A model generated the notes under the pieces. That model saw only the letters and a program-made list of their open reading frames with translations. It made no database searches and was not told the DNA's origin. Both the position numbers and the translations under genes were made by a program. Below are positions 1-11,754 of a DNA stretch of 64,000 nucleotides, in pieces. Positions within the stretch are counted from its first letter, which is position 1; each line of letters opens with the position of its first letter. This DNA is from Panicum virgatum (Eukaryota; Streptophyta; Magnoliopsida; Poales; Poaceae). Location: the NCBI RefSeq assembly GCF_016808335.1, contig NC_053149.1, positions 17,518,733 to 17,582,732 of the forward strand. Reading direction: 5' to 3'.

Positions 1-1500
1 GTACACCCCCTCGATCTCTCGAATTCCTGAATCCCCAACCGCAAGACCGCAATCCTAGCTCCTCGAATCGGCGATCCCAGCAGTGATTGCGCAACAAGGC
101 CATAAGAACAGACGGTGGGGGGGCTTGTCGACCGCGAGGACGAATGACGGTAGAGGCTCCATGGCGGCAGACGAACGGTGGCTCAGCCGCACGGATTTGG
201 CAGCTGGGCAGGCCCCGAAGGCGGGCAGCTGCCAGACCAACGTTGCAACCAGGCAGGGATGTAGGGCTTGGGCGTGCACGACGTGACATGCATGGCCACG
301 ATGGGAGGACCGCCACAGCTCTGTTGCTCCAGTAGTTGTGCCCGTTTGGGGCGTGGGCGTGCAAGCAGAAACAGGCCTGAGCGAAATCAAGTTTGAGCGC
401 AACATGAGCTGACTAGTGATAAATTTGATTTTTATTTTGAAAAGTATCATTGTAATTTATTGAATTTAGGCTGTCAAAAATAATTACACCTTTTGAAATT
501 TTGAATACCCAACTTCCAAAACTTGAGGCCGCCCTTGGTACATACTTCGTAGTTAATGTAAAATTATATTATCAGCTACAATTATATATATCTATCTGCA
601 AGTAAATGGCTTCTTTTATAGATGTAATATATTTTAATCTAAAGGGAGTATACATTTTTGGCTTGTAGAATGGAATCGTTCGGGTATACGATTGTGTGTA
701 GTGTAGTGTACTCCGATATCTTCAGCAGATTACTTATTACTCTATTGTTAAAAAGACAAATTTTTAATATTGGAAGTATGGAGGATGGAGAGGAAAATCT
801 ATTGGTGATGCTGATATCCTGAGTTCAGGACTCGATGGCCTAACTGTTCGAGTCGGTCAATGTCGTGGGGCTGCAGTCGCCGCCGATTCTCGATAACCTT
901 ACCCACCTCTCTATTTCCACGTTGTTTTAGTTCTCCCTCTACTATTTCGGTCAAGCAACGCGGGCGCCCCTGATTTAATGAACACCACATACGAACGCAC
1001 TAAGCCAATGCAACTTGCTCTTGCCCTTATCTCGGCAGCGCCATCGTGCTCCTGCCCAATCGCGAGCAACTGCGTCCGCTTGCAGATATTTTTTATGGCA
1101 AAACCACGTTTGACCGCACCAGAATCCAGCACTAGATATCAGCACACTGAAGCCCTGGTTGCAGATATTCATGTTTGCATCACATCATTGACAGACTACT
1201 GTAAACAACGCAATGCTAAAAAAAAAACCTCCACCCCAGCAGGCAACGGGGCTGTAAACTAGTTACCAGAACAAACCCTCTGGCGAGCCGGACAACAGTT
1301 ACCAAACAATGGTATGTACATCCAACAAATGGTGTAAAACAAAAGCAGCAGCAGGAACAGACTCGCTGCCAGGAACTCGCTACAAAATTGCTGGCCATGT
1401 AACTATGTAAGCACAGCCATAATAGAGGGACGAACATCAGCACCGATATTTACACGGCCGCAGCACAGAACAGAGGACGCCCTCTACTTCTACAACAGAA
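1..1500. other. Intergenic and 3' flank of the PP2C gene; no gene recognised
   Basis: The first 400 bases are GC-rich and open in several frames on both strands, but no reading frame carries a recognisable domain. Bases 430-780 are AT-rich. Bases 1440-1504 probably include the 3' UTR of the minus-strand phosphatase gene, whose stop codon is at 1505-1507. I see no transposon termini here. Confidence 0.5.
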
Positions 1501-1504
1501 TGGT

Positions 1505-3479
1505 CTAGTGGTCGGAGTCCAGCCATCGCCTCAGCTTGGAGAGTGCCTCTGGAGACAAGCTCTTGCAGCACCTTAGCCTACTATTGGATGTCGGCTCTAG
1601 GGACGCCGGCCCCCCGCTGAGCTCCGACACGAAGCAGACCACGATCACCGTGAGGTTGTCAAAGGTCTCGAGCCTCTTCGCCTCCATGGCGAGCTCCCGA
1701 GCGCACCGCTCAGGGTCGTCATGCCGCCGCAGCCCCTTGCGGACCGTGCTCACCGCGTGTTGGCTGGTCATCACGTCCCATATCCCATCGCACCCGATGA
1801 TCAGGAACTCATCATCCTCAGTGAGGGTGGTCCAGCGGATCTCTGGCTCGGCAATGAGGGGTGATGCCGAGCCTTGGGGCAGTTTCATGTCCCAGTCACA
1901 AAGAGCCCGGGTCACGGAGAGAACTCCATTGAGGTAGCCATCTTCAATATATCCACCAGACTCAATAACCCTTTGACGCTCTGCATCATATGTTGGCCTG
2001 TGATCCTTTGACATCTCCACTGCTACGCCTTTCCTACAAAGGACTGCACGGCAATCCCCGGCATTTGCAACCAAAAGTTGCCTGCAAGATACAAAGAGCA
2101 AAAGAGCATGAGTACCACTGCATCAAACAACTCATCATGATGCAACGAGGCTTGGTTTTTCACACTCAACTAACCTTCCCAGGATCAATGCTGTCAGTGC
2201 TGTGGTTCCAGAAGAACGGTTGATGAGTGAATCATCAGCCAGAGCAAGGTCAGCCCGCAAGAAAGCCTTGCGGACTGAATCCTCAACAGATTCAGCGAAC
2301 ATTTTATCTTCCTGTGAGGCTTGTGGGAATTCAGCATCCTCAAAGAACAATTTCATTGCATGCTTCTTCATGTAGGCAGCTGCATCTGAACCACCATGCC
2401 CGTCAAAGACCTAAAAGGCAAAATCACAGTTAAATTGGGTACAGAAATTTACATGAAGAATATAATTAGCTGAACGGCATTCACAGCACGTACTCCATAG
2501 AAGGCACTAAGTTCAGAGAACATAAGCACTGGAGCAAGATGAGCAGAAAGATCATCAATTCGAATATGTTCATCTTCCATGTACCGCCTAGGTCCAATAT
2601 CAGCGAAGCTACCAGATCGAATGCTTGGGACAAACTGCAGGGGTTCCACAGATACACTATCCCCAGCATTAGAAAATCTTTTCAACTCCTGCATCAAGAA
2701 AAAAACTGTGAATTACACTGGTGTCTTTCCAGTTGTATAAATTGTAACCTCCTAAAACTTGCTTCTCCAAAATGTCCAATTCCGCGCAAAGCACAACCTC
2801 AAGCTCTGTTTCTTTTCTTATTATGAGAGCTGCCAACTACGACATATTGAATTGACCAAATAACTATTCCTTTTGTTCTAGGCGAAAACATCAATTGTTT
2901 AAGTTGGGCAATATATGAATTCCAAAGACCCGAGCCACACAATGCGTCAGATGATGGAAAATCCAGATGACCCCAGCAACGAATTTAGGGGAGTTTTACA
3001 TATTTCACATGCGCAACTGATCAATATGAACTCTCCAAATCAATCCGTTCACTTCCAATGAACCATAATCAAATATTAGAAAAAAAATGAAAGAAAGGCC
3101 CTGTCCATTGAATATTTAGACAAACTATCCTTGCAATTTACCTATCAGGCTATCATACTAGGGAAAATATTCGAAATCAGGGTAAACACTATAAGAAACA
3201 TTACACCCTTGATGATCCATGAAACATTTGACAACAGCACAGGAAAAATTCTTATGCGATGATTTCAGGCTATATAATTTCTTAGCAAAACATTAAACAG
3301 GACAAGAAAGACCAAACCTGCACGACCGCCTTCGGCGACGCCGGCGCCGCCACCTGCACCGGCATGGGTGCCACCGCGACCACCTCCTCGACGACCTCGA
3401 CGCTCTTGACGACGCACCGGTGGAACGGTGCCTCCAGCAGCGGCACGACCTGATGCATGACCTCGGCTCCGGCTCCCAT
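1505..3479 (-). CDS. Protein phosphatase 2C (PP2C), four exons, 389 aa
   Basis: A metal-dependent Ser/Thr phosphatase, complete on the minus strand. Exons: 3479-3318, 2688-2494, 2410-2175 and 2081-1505 (1170 nt, phase closes). All introns are GT..AG. Visible PP2C motifs, in order: RYMED (residues 89-93), VFDGHGG (120-126, metal-binding Asp), [14 protein letters not shown] (about 204-211), LSVTRA (about 252), GCDGIWD (294-300) and DNLTV (339-343). Together these cover the catalytic core. The N-terminus is a short Val/Ala-rich region without a clear targeting signal. I chose the ATG at 3479 because it gives a [10 protein letters not shown] start like that of grass relatives; an in-frame ATG at 3566 would add 29 residues. 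The family is known for phosphatases of hormone and stress signalling; the role of this member is not shown by the sequence. Oddity: the usual RALGD motif reads RALCD. Confidence 0.92.
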
Positions 3480-3566
3480 CTCCGCCTCCAACCCGCTCAA
3501 CAATCGATTTCCCCCCACCGCGGCTGGCGACACCAACTCCTCCCAAATCCCTCGCCTTCCGCCCAC

Positions 3567-4060
3567 TCCGACCCGAAGAACTCCCGATCCGATTCCGACC
3601 TCTTCTTGGCCTCAAAATTTCCCCACCCCCAAACAGCTCGATCCGAAGCCCGGTCGACTAATCTCGACGAGAAGCACGCGGAAATCTCCGAAAGGAGCGG
3701 CCTTTCCACAATCCGAGAGACGGGCAACACGGAAGAAAACTTCTTTTTTTCTTTGGACAACAACACGGAGAACTGACACGATCCGAACAGCGATTCAGGA
3801 AAGAAACGGCGAAGAAGCAGAGAGGTGTTCGCTATTTATTCGCGCGTGGCGGAAGACGAGAGAGGGCAGCCGGCGGCGGGTGACGCGGGTGTGTGACCGG
3901 CAGGTGGCCGTGGAGGGACCGGTTGCCTTCGGTATCGTGCCCGGTCGGGAGAACAGGGCTACCGGCACGCGTGCGCGTTGCGAGAGCAATGGGATAATCG
4001 CCGACCTCGTTTTGGCAAGACGGGCAGAATACAAGCGATGAACGATGCGTGCGCTCGTTT
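3567..4060 (-). promoter_or_regulatory. Probable 5' UTR/promoter region of the PP2C gene
   Basis: GC-rich DNA upstream of the PP2C start. An AT-rich TATA-like stretch lies near 3830-3840 on the minus strand. Reading frames here look like composition effects. The assignment rests on position only. Confidence 0.35.
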
Positions 4061-5556
4061 CACACCTTTTGCGTGTGGGAATCGAAGACGGGGAACCCTC
4101 GTTTTGTTTTTTTTCTCTTAACCTAGAATATTCGGAACGAAACTTAGCTTAATAATTTTGTATATCCCAATCGATGGCGTAAATTTTTGTACAGATTAAA
4201 TTGCACTAATGTGCCATACACTAGTTAAATTAAATTAATTAACTCTCGTGGAGAGTGACTTTACAATTTGACATGGTATTGCCATGAGCTCATTGTGGCG
4301 TCAAAATGTTTGGCTTCCTATCCATTTCCTTCCCAATGTTAACAATATGAATAACTTAAACGAAGTTTGGACAATGTCAAAATAGCTATAAAAAAATGTC
4401 ACCAGGCGCAAATGGGCAATATGCCATACTTTACACTATCAATTCATATATGGCTATTTCGAGGGGGTTGTTAACATGGCATTCGTTTAACATTTGTTGC
4501 TCATTGATCTTTACTATTATACGTCGTTCCTCTGTAAAGAAGCCCACGTTTTGCACGTTTTTAAGAGGACGAAAATGGACTTTAGTTCATGTAGCAACAG
4601 CTAATTATATGCTTTCATCTTGGCGTATTCCGATAAATTGCCACTTAGCTTAACGCAATGATAGAATACATAATTCGTAAAAATATAAATGACTGCGACT
4701 TGTAGACTTTGGTGCGGCTGGTCTCATTATGCCACAATTGCTCCAAGTGATCGGCTGCTATTACACAAAATTTTGTAACAAGATGCATACAATTTTAATG
4801 AAAAAAATCCAACTTACATATAACTGAACCATGACCGAAAGGAGCCTGGTTTTAGCCTTTCACTGCAAAATCAGACAGTGAGAGCCATGAATTGTTTAAA
4901 TTGGGTAAATTTGGTCTTTTGTTAGTTTTCTATTTTGTAGAAATTGATATTTTTGTTTAATATAAAAATCATAAGTAATTCATTTAAACCAGGGAAAATG
5001 AGTGTTGCGCCATCTTTTTCTTAATTTATATATTAATATTCTATTTGGATTATTTGGATCTTATTTGTTAATTGTTCTCTAGCGTATTATTGCTTGTGGT
5101 CGTACTTTTTATTTATTTAAATTGCCCTTTTACACTATATTGCACTTGGACCTTGAGATTAACCAAGAGGATCTGATGAACTTGTTATTTTGGTATCAGT
5201 TTCATATTTTTGTAATTTAACAAAAAAAGTATGATTTCTTTTAGATTGAAACATTTTTTCAATTTCTAAAAAATATATAAAACCACGTTTGCACTACTGA
5301 AATGACCAACTTATCGGTTTTCTAAAAAAGACAATCATCAGAAGTGTATTCATCCTAGAATGTAGAGTGAACTGGTTGTAACCATACCAACAATATACTC
5401 TACTAGAATATCATGCGTAGATCCCCATGGTCCCACGCGTCCCTCCCGGCTCAAGAGCAACCAATACAAAGGAGAAATTTGACAATGATCGAAAAAAATA
5501 GGAGCTGTCCATCTGATAAAATTTTATGGTGAAGATAGAAAGTACAAAGAAATACA
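4061..5556. other. AT-rich intergenic DNA, no gene seen
   Basis: This stretch is AT-rich and dense in stop codons. I could not find a domain-bearing reading frame, terminal inverted repeats or target-site duplications that would define an element. Confidence 0.5.
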
Positions 5557-5558
5557 TA

Positions 5559-5717
5559 GGGTAAAGTACCTAGTAATTCCAAAATGTAGGACCAAGTACC
5601 CAAAAGTGGGACTGAATACTAATTTAATTTAATTTTTATAAATATTATTCATAGATCAAAGGCTAGAAAAAAAATTTAAGGTAAAAGTACCTGAAAGTAT
5701 CCATTGGTACTTTACAC
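5559..5717. repeat. Small MITE-like inverted-repeat element
   Basis: The left end GGGTAAAGTACC mirrors the right end GGTACTTTACAC (11 of 12 positions), and TA lies on both sides (5557-5558 and 5718-5719). The size (159 bp), AT-rich core and TA flanks fit a Stowaway-like (Tc1/mariner) MITE, but the termini are not the usual Stowaway sequence, so the superfamily is uncertain. Confidence 0.45.
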
Positions 5718-5734
5718 TACGAAGAAAAGGTCCA

Positions 5735-6110
5735 GATCGCAAAGTTTTTTCGCTGAAAATATCACATCGAATATTTGGACACTAATTAGAAATATTAAAT
5801 GTGGATAACTAACAAAACTTATTCCATATTACCAGGTGAATTGCGAGACGAATATATTAAACCTAATTAGATCATAATTAGACAATGGTGTGCTACAGCA
5901 AACAATTTCTAATGATGGATTAATTAGACTTAATAGATTCGTCTCACAATTTTCTGTCAATCCATATAATTAATTTTATAATTAGATCATGTTTAGTACT
6001 CCTAATATAATTAGTTTTATAATTAAATTATGTTTAGTACTCCTAATCTTGAGTTCATAATTGCTACATTAAATTTCGCAAAGTTTTTCACATATCTAAA
6101 CAGCCCAAAT
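5735..6110. repeat. MITE remnant with GAGACGAAT-type core
   Basis: This AT-rich segment has phrases shared with segments near 9.8, 48.0 and 50.2 kb: a 'cacatcgaat' block, a 'gcgagacgaat' block and 'attagatt-cgtctca' in inverted order. The family is common in grass intergenic DNA. Clean termini and target-site duplication were not found, so the boundaries are approximate. Confidence 0.45.
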
Positions 6111-6382
6111 AAAAAACCCCCCAAAACGCCGCTCAGCGCTGACCCAAACCAATGCCGGACTTGAGCTTCGGATCGCGGAGGACGGAAGTTATTAATAAAG
6201 CCAAACAAAGTCCAAGCGCCCCCGGTGTGGCACGGAGCTAGAGCGGCAGGGCAGGGCGCGTGCCCTCCACGCCACCCAACCTTTCCCTTTTGACGACAAG
6301 AAGCGTCAACGCGGGGCGCGCTACCGCCCTGTGCCGGGGCTTCCCGCGGGCTCCCGAGCCCGGTCTGCCGTCCTCGCGTGCG

Positions 6383-6410
6383 CCCCCCCCCCCCCCCCCC
6401 CCCCCCCCCC
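6383..6410 (+). repeat. Poly(C) run of 28
   Basis: An uninterrupted run of 28 C residues lies in GC-rich DNA. It is poly(G) on the minus strand. It may be a true hypervariable homopolymer or a base-calling or assembly length error. Confidence 0.9.
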
Positions 6411-6608
6411 GGCCCCGCGGCGCGATAACTCGACTCACACCAATCCTTTCTTATTAACGAAATTAATATTACCCACACAACTACTGCAAACCAATTCAAC
6501 CCAAATATTTGAGTTTATGATGAATAAAATATTAGCCAAACTATAATTACAACGCAATAAAAACATATTTTTCAAAAAACAAATTATTGTGTAGATTTTG
6601 CCATATCG

Positions 6609-7800
6609 TTTTGCACAGAGTAGCTGTCAGTTATACCGAGTCATCTCCAACAAATTTTAGTCAATTTTGATAAAATTTTATAGTGTGAACGCGAGGTTTC
6701 ATTTCTAGGGTCCGACTCTTGACATGGGACCCACATATAATTCTAGCAACACTGCTTTGCACAAAGTAGCTGCTAGTCATACCGAGTCATCTCCAATAAA
6801 TTTCAGTCAATTCCGATAAATTTTTTAATAGTGTGAACGCGAGGTTTTATTTCTAAGGTCCGTCTCTTGATGTGAGATCCATGTGTAATTCTAGTCACAC
6901 TATTTTGCACAGAGTAACTGCTAGTCATACCCAGGGTTTTTTTATCCGACCGCCGGGACCTAACCGCCGGCCACCGGTTCCGGTTTACCGGACCGGTTGG
7001 ACCGGTTACCGGTTGAAACCGGTCAAAACTCAAATTTGAATTTAAAACCCGCAGTTATACCGGTTTCGAACGTCTAACCGGCCGGTTTGACCGGTTACCG
7101 GTCGGTTTAGGCTAAATTCAAATTTTTTTCTTTTTTAGTTTAAATTCAAATGCCCGCAAAGTATACTAAATGAATGTTTGTATAATATGTTTTAGCCTAA
7201 ATGAACCCTCCAACCCTTTTTTGTACTACTTTTATATTGTATTTATATACTTTTGTATGTATGTTTTTTTGTTTAACTTCAAATGCTCGCAAAGTATACT
7301 AAATGAACGAATATTTGAAAAAAATTTGACACCATTAGATTCGTCGCAACTTGAAGTATTTTTAAGAATTTTTTCGGATTTTTCCATTTTTTCGAATTCA
7401 AATTTAAAATTTGAATTTGGGCCGGTTTCTAACCGCCTGGAACCGGAACCGGGCCGGGCTGGTTAGACCGGTAACCGCGGTAACCGGTCCGGTTCCGAGC
7501 GGTTTGATTAACCCTGGTCATACCGAGCCATCTCCAACAAATTTCAGTCAAGTTCGATAAAATTTTATAGTGTGAACGCGAGATTTTATTTCTCGGGTCT
7601 GGCTCTTGACGTGGGACTCACGTGTAATTCTAGCCACACTGCTTTGCATAAAGTAGCTGCTAGTCATACTGAGTCATCTCCAATAAATTTCAGGCAATTT
7701 CGATAAAATTTTATAATGTAAATGCGAGATTTTACTTTTAAAATCCGGCTTTTACGCGACCAACACTTATATATAATTATACTATTTTGCAAAAAAATTC
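6609..7800. repeat. Tandem array of ~146-bp units, split by a hAT element
   Basis: The anchor 'TTTGCA(C/T)' followed by 'AGTAgCTG...TCATACCGAGTCATCTCC' recurs at 6610, 6756, 6904 and 7643, with a partial unit at 7794. Spacings are 146 and 148 bp. The 6904-7643 spacing becomes 146 bp when the 593 bp of inserted hAT element plus one target-site copy is removed. Each unit also carries 'AATTTTATAGTGTGAACGCGAG'-like text. The units are diverged from each other. There is no coding potential and the function is unknown. Confidence 0.8.
6932..7516. mobile_element. Non-autonomous hAT element, 585 bp, with TSD
   Basis: Terminal inverted repeats begin CAGGGTT and end AACCCTG, extending imperfectly to CCGAC/CGGTT. 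A perfect 8-bp target-site duplication GTCATACC lies at 6924-6931 and 7517-7524, as expected for hAT elements. The subterminal regions are packed with ACCGG/CCGGT motifs, which resemble transposase-binding sites. No transposase is encoded. The element sits inside one unit of the ~146-bp tandem array. Confidence 0.9.
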
Positions 7801-8660
7801 ATTTCAGCCCATTCCAATCCACTCCAATATATATTTATATAAAACTCACTCCATCCACCTATTAGATAATATAATTTATTTAAATGTACTCAAATATAAT
7901 CTATATGAAAATCCAATCCATTAAATCTATTTCAATCCAAACCATTAGTTAGCAGGGTGAGCTGCTGCCCACCGAAAAAGAACGCTTCGCGCCGGCGCAG
8001 CCATGCGTGCGGTCCGTCCACGGATGGTCGGCATTTCGTGGGGCGATGGATCCGTGGGCACTTGGCAGATTTGCCCAGACTTTTTTCCACCAGGATGCGC
8101 TCATGCGTTGCCACCGGTCAGCTCGGCTACTAGCAGACCAGACCTCATCCGTAAGGCCGATAAATGCGATGCGAGAGATGGTGGCGCTTGTTCCAGGCGA
8201 CGCGTGGTCAGCGACGTGTATCTATTTGTCTCTACACGTGGCCGGCTGGCTTTTAGCTTAGCCCGCTGGCGATGACCGCGTCGCGTGGCCGGGACACGCG
8301 CACTACCGACTGTACGTGCTTCTCGCGCACCGATCGATGGATGATGAGGTGTTGCTCAGAGCCTCAGATCATCACATTCACTTCGAGTGACTCTTTAGTT
8401 GGTGAAAAAATTTGGATTTAAATAGTGTAACACATTTTATTATTATTTGACAACTAATATCCACTAATGAATTAATTAACATAATTAAATTCATATCGTA
8501 AAAACTAATTAGACTATATAATTAGTTATTTTTTTCAACAGTATTTAATACTCAATGTATATGTCCGAAAATTTAATGTGACATGTACTGCGCAAATTTT
8601 TTAGGAACTAAACGCCCCCTTAGTATAGGAGTATGAGCAAAAAGCAGCAGCTGTTGCCTT
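7801..8660. other. Intergenic, with a possible MITE at 8385-8622
   Basis: 7800-7930 is AT-rich low-complexity DNA and 7940-8340 is GC-rich without a recognisable product. The segment at about 8385-8622 ends in 'ggaactaaacgccccc' and begins with a weak complementary 'ctctttagttgg', which suggests a degraded MITE. No target-site duplication was confirmed. Confidence 0.35.
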
Positions 8661-8699
8661 TTTGGAGGAAAAAGAAACACTTGCATTACCCAAAGGCAA

Positions 8700-10704
8700 A
8701 GGGATCAAAGAGGAAACCCGATCCACCTTGCCATGGGGCTCGCTAGCTCCTTTCTTTCTGCCCCGAAATGGAACACCTGTTGCTCTCTGCGCGACGGCAG
8801 GCGGCACAGGACACGTAACGGGAGAGGCAGTGCCACACGGCAGTTCACGGACATCAGAAACAGGGTATCGATCATTCGATCCACGGATACAGACGTGGCC
8901 GGAATCCTACTGTACTTACTGAACCTTGCCTGCCTGGCTCCTTTGGGAAGATCGAACAACGATGTGGTTTGTTTTTCCTCATTTATATGGCCTAACAAAA
9001 TGGTTAAATACCTGCCCAGAAATATCTTGTGCAAGGCATTGCGTCAACATTTCCGGTCCTCACTTCAACCTCCATCTGCGAAAGGCCATCAAGCATCTAA
9101 CTGTATTATTGTTATCAAGTTCGGTATATATACACGCAATAAGTATATAGTTCTGTTATCTGTAGCAGCAGCTCAGCAAGACCCCATCCCCAAGAATTCA
9201 AGAAAGATGGTACCCAGATAACGTTAAAACTTGTGACTATTCTCTTGTCAATTGGTTACTGGCATTTTTTGCTTTTGCCCGAACCAATCGCGGGGCCATG
9301 AGAGCATGACCGGAGAAACAAAAGCTCTATTGCTTTTTCAGCTCTTGGATAATCGAATTGGCACGCAATAGCATCAAGTTCTTGAAGCATCATCATACAA
9401 CATTTCACTTTCGATGCCAAAAAAAAAAAGAACGGAATCAATGTCAAGCTCCAGACGGCCTAGCCCGTACGTAGTCATCCCAAGATAACAACTCATAGGC
9501 CATAAGCACTTTGGCAAAAGGAAATGGCTGCCAACAATTATCGTCTAGTATATAACTTGACGTCTGCAATGGCACAACGAAAAAAGAAAGAGCAATTTCG
9601 ACTTTCTTAGAATCCTTTTCCTGGTCAAAAATGAAATCTACGACTGACGAGTGGTTGAGACAATGAGCCCTGGATAGAGATGAACCAAAGGAAACATTTT
9701 TTTATGATTAGAATATTTGCTCACTAATTAGAAGCATAGTTCCCCACTTAAAAACTTTACAACCGTCACATCGGATATTTGTACACTAATTAGGAGTAGT
9801 AAATTTAGACTAATCACAAAACTGTGTAAATCACAAGACGAATCTTTTAGATCTAATTAGACCATGATTAGATAATGTTGTGCTGTACTAATGACGAATT
9901 AATTAGATTTAAAAATTTTGACTCGTGATTTACATATGAGTTCTGAAATTAGATTTTTTATTAGTATCCAAACACCCCTCCCGACATCCCGTGAAACATC
10001 TGGTGTGATACTCAAAAACTTTACACCCACGAACTAAAAGCCCCGCCACGCATTTGGCAGCCAGTGTTTGAGACGCAACGTGAGCCTACTAGTGTCAGTA
10101 GACAGTAGGCACTACCGCACTATACCCGTAGCACGTCTACACACGAAACAAGCCGCGCGTCACTCGGGCCACCATCCAGCTCCCAGCACCAGCAGGCATC
10201 AGACCCTTCGATGACCTGATCTCAACGTCTGCAGTAGCCGCTATAGCTTCACTTTGGTTTGACGAGTTACGCACTAATTTTCTTCTCCAAACAAGAGAGA
10301 AACGCTTGCTTGGTAAACACCTAGTACTCAGTTCTCAGATAGATGTCCAGAAATACACGCCATCGACCTATTACTTCGGTTGCCGGATACACAGATGAAT
10401 GCCTGAAGCAACCTTTAGTGGTATCGCAAAGGAATCACTGATGATACGTTCAGACGAAAGGACTAAATGAAGCCTTCATGGGCGAACAAATGCCGCAATA
10501 AACATGTGTACATTTTTTAATGAGCTGGAGCAGTGTATTAACTCATATGTACAACTAAATAACCAGTTCAGCTCCTTCGCAGCTTGTTACTGCAATTCTG
10601 TGAATTCAAACTAATGGTTAGCTATAAAGATTGTCAACCCAAAACTGGAAGAAGATGGGGAAGTCTGACCTCACAATGTGTACCAATGGTTGGTTCCGAC
10701 TGAA
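8700..10704 (-). other. 3' flank of copy A, homologous to 53.6-55.85 kb
   Basis: Blocks such as 'GGAACACCTGTTGCTCTC', 'ACAGGACACGTAACGGGAG' and 'CAGTGCCACACGGCA' near 8.77-8.84 kb recur in the same order near 53.61-53.69 kb. Further matches continue up to the last exon of each gene copy. This marks the left part of the segmental duplication. No separate gene is visible in it. Confidence 0.75.
9726..10040. repeat. MITE inserted in the copy A 3' flank
   Basis: Relative to copy B, where 'TTGCTCACTGAAGCGCCACGC' is nearly continuous (about 55.21-55.24 kb), copy A carries about 315 extra bases. These hold the GAGACGAAT-type MITE vocabulary ('TCACATCGGATATTTG', 'CAAGACGAATCTTTTAGA') and an end with 'ACTAAAAGCCCC'. 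Its absence from copy B suggests insertion after the duplication. Exact ends are not resolved. Confidence 0.6.
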
Positions 10705-11443
10705 CTACTTCTGAAGAGAGCCCTGTATCATTGACGTTAGTGACGGATGGACCCGAGCTGTCTTCAATGATCGTGCAACGCTTCTTCCTTCTGAATATTC
10801 CTCACCAAGAGGCCATCTGGGCCGCAGCTCATACTGTACCACACAAGAACTGATCAGGCAAAGAAAATATGGAAGTAGCTCATGAAACTTTTTGCAGCAG
10901 CAATTTCAGCAATTCAACTGCTAACTCCAAGACATCTTTCGCAACAAGGAATAGGTCTGATTAAAAAAAAAGGCAAAACTCCATTCTAATTAGTGAAATT
11001 AGATGTGATGGTTTTGATTTCTGACACTGCTGATCTACATGGTACTAGATTATCAAATCTCAACCGTACAGTCAAATGCAGTTATTCAGGATCAAATTTG
11101 CCAATGTGGGACAATTCAAATTTTCAAAACAACTTCAAGAACTATATCCCACTTGGATGACAATTGAATTGCTGTTTGTTTGTCAATTGTTTTTTCCCCT
11201 TAAAGTTGACAAAAGGCCCAATTATACTAGATGATGGAAAGACACATCGCCTTGCTTTGTCTTAAGAAGGTAGTACTGAATCCTTTAGGGAGAAACTCAT
11301 GAGCTCCGAGCACCCGGATGGGTATCCTCTCAACTAGACCTCTACTGAGCTATTGTTCAGTTTTCAAAAGGCCCAATTACACAAAAAATTTCAAAGAAGC
11401 TAAAGGTGTCATGAAAGGAAAAAGTGGTGCGGCATCGCTGCAA

Positions 11444-11448
11444 CTTAT
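11444..11448. repeat. Target-site duplication CTTAT (left) of the copia element
   Basis: CTTAT directly precedes the 5' LTR and recurs at 16857-16861 directly after the 3' LTR. Copy B has the unoccupied sequence 'CAACTTATTACTTTGG' near 56572. Confidence 0.95.
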
Positions 11449-11688
11449 TGTTAGAGAGTTGTATAGGCTGGCCCATGGGCCTTTGGTTGTGCCGGCCATA
11501 TTGGCCTTTAGGGTTGGGGCGCCCGCACTGTCCAGGTGCGCCCCCCTAGGATAAGATCCGGTGATTAGGATAGGCAAGTATCCCCTGATAGGATATTTCC
11601 ATATACCTAGGCATCCTTGCCTATATGTACTTGTACTCGTGCTTTGCACCCTAATCAATCCAATCCTATTCAGCCATACCTTCCTTCA
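11449..11688 (+). repeat. 5' LTR of the copia element
   Basis: 240 bp, TG..CA type, followed at once by the primer-binding site. It pairs with the LTR at 16616-16856. Confidence 0.95.
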
Positions 11689-11754
11689 TGGTATCAAGAG
11701 ACCGGGTCACCCCCGACCTCGCTTCCGCTAACCCTAGCGCGCGCTGGCCACCCC

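Noticed and set aside
55..450. Open frame of 131 codons on the minus strand at the left edge
   Set aside because: The plus strand is also open here, there is no domain or splice context, and composition explains it.
3457..4041. 194-codon plus-strand frame near the PP2C start
   Set aside because: It overlaps the PP2C first exon in antisense and runs into the promoter region; no recognisable domain.
6609..7800. CRISPR-like array
   Set aside because: Units are contiguous ~146-bp repeats without short repeats and unique spacers, and this is a plant genome.
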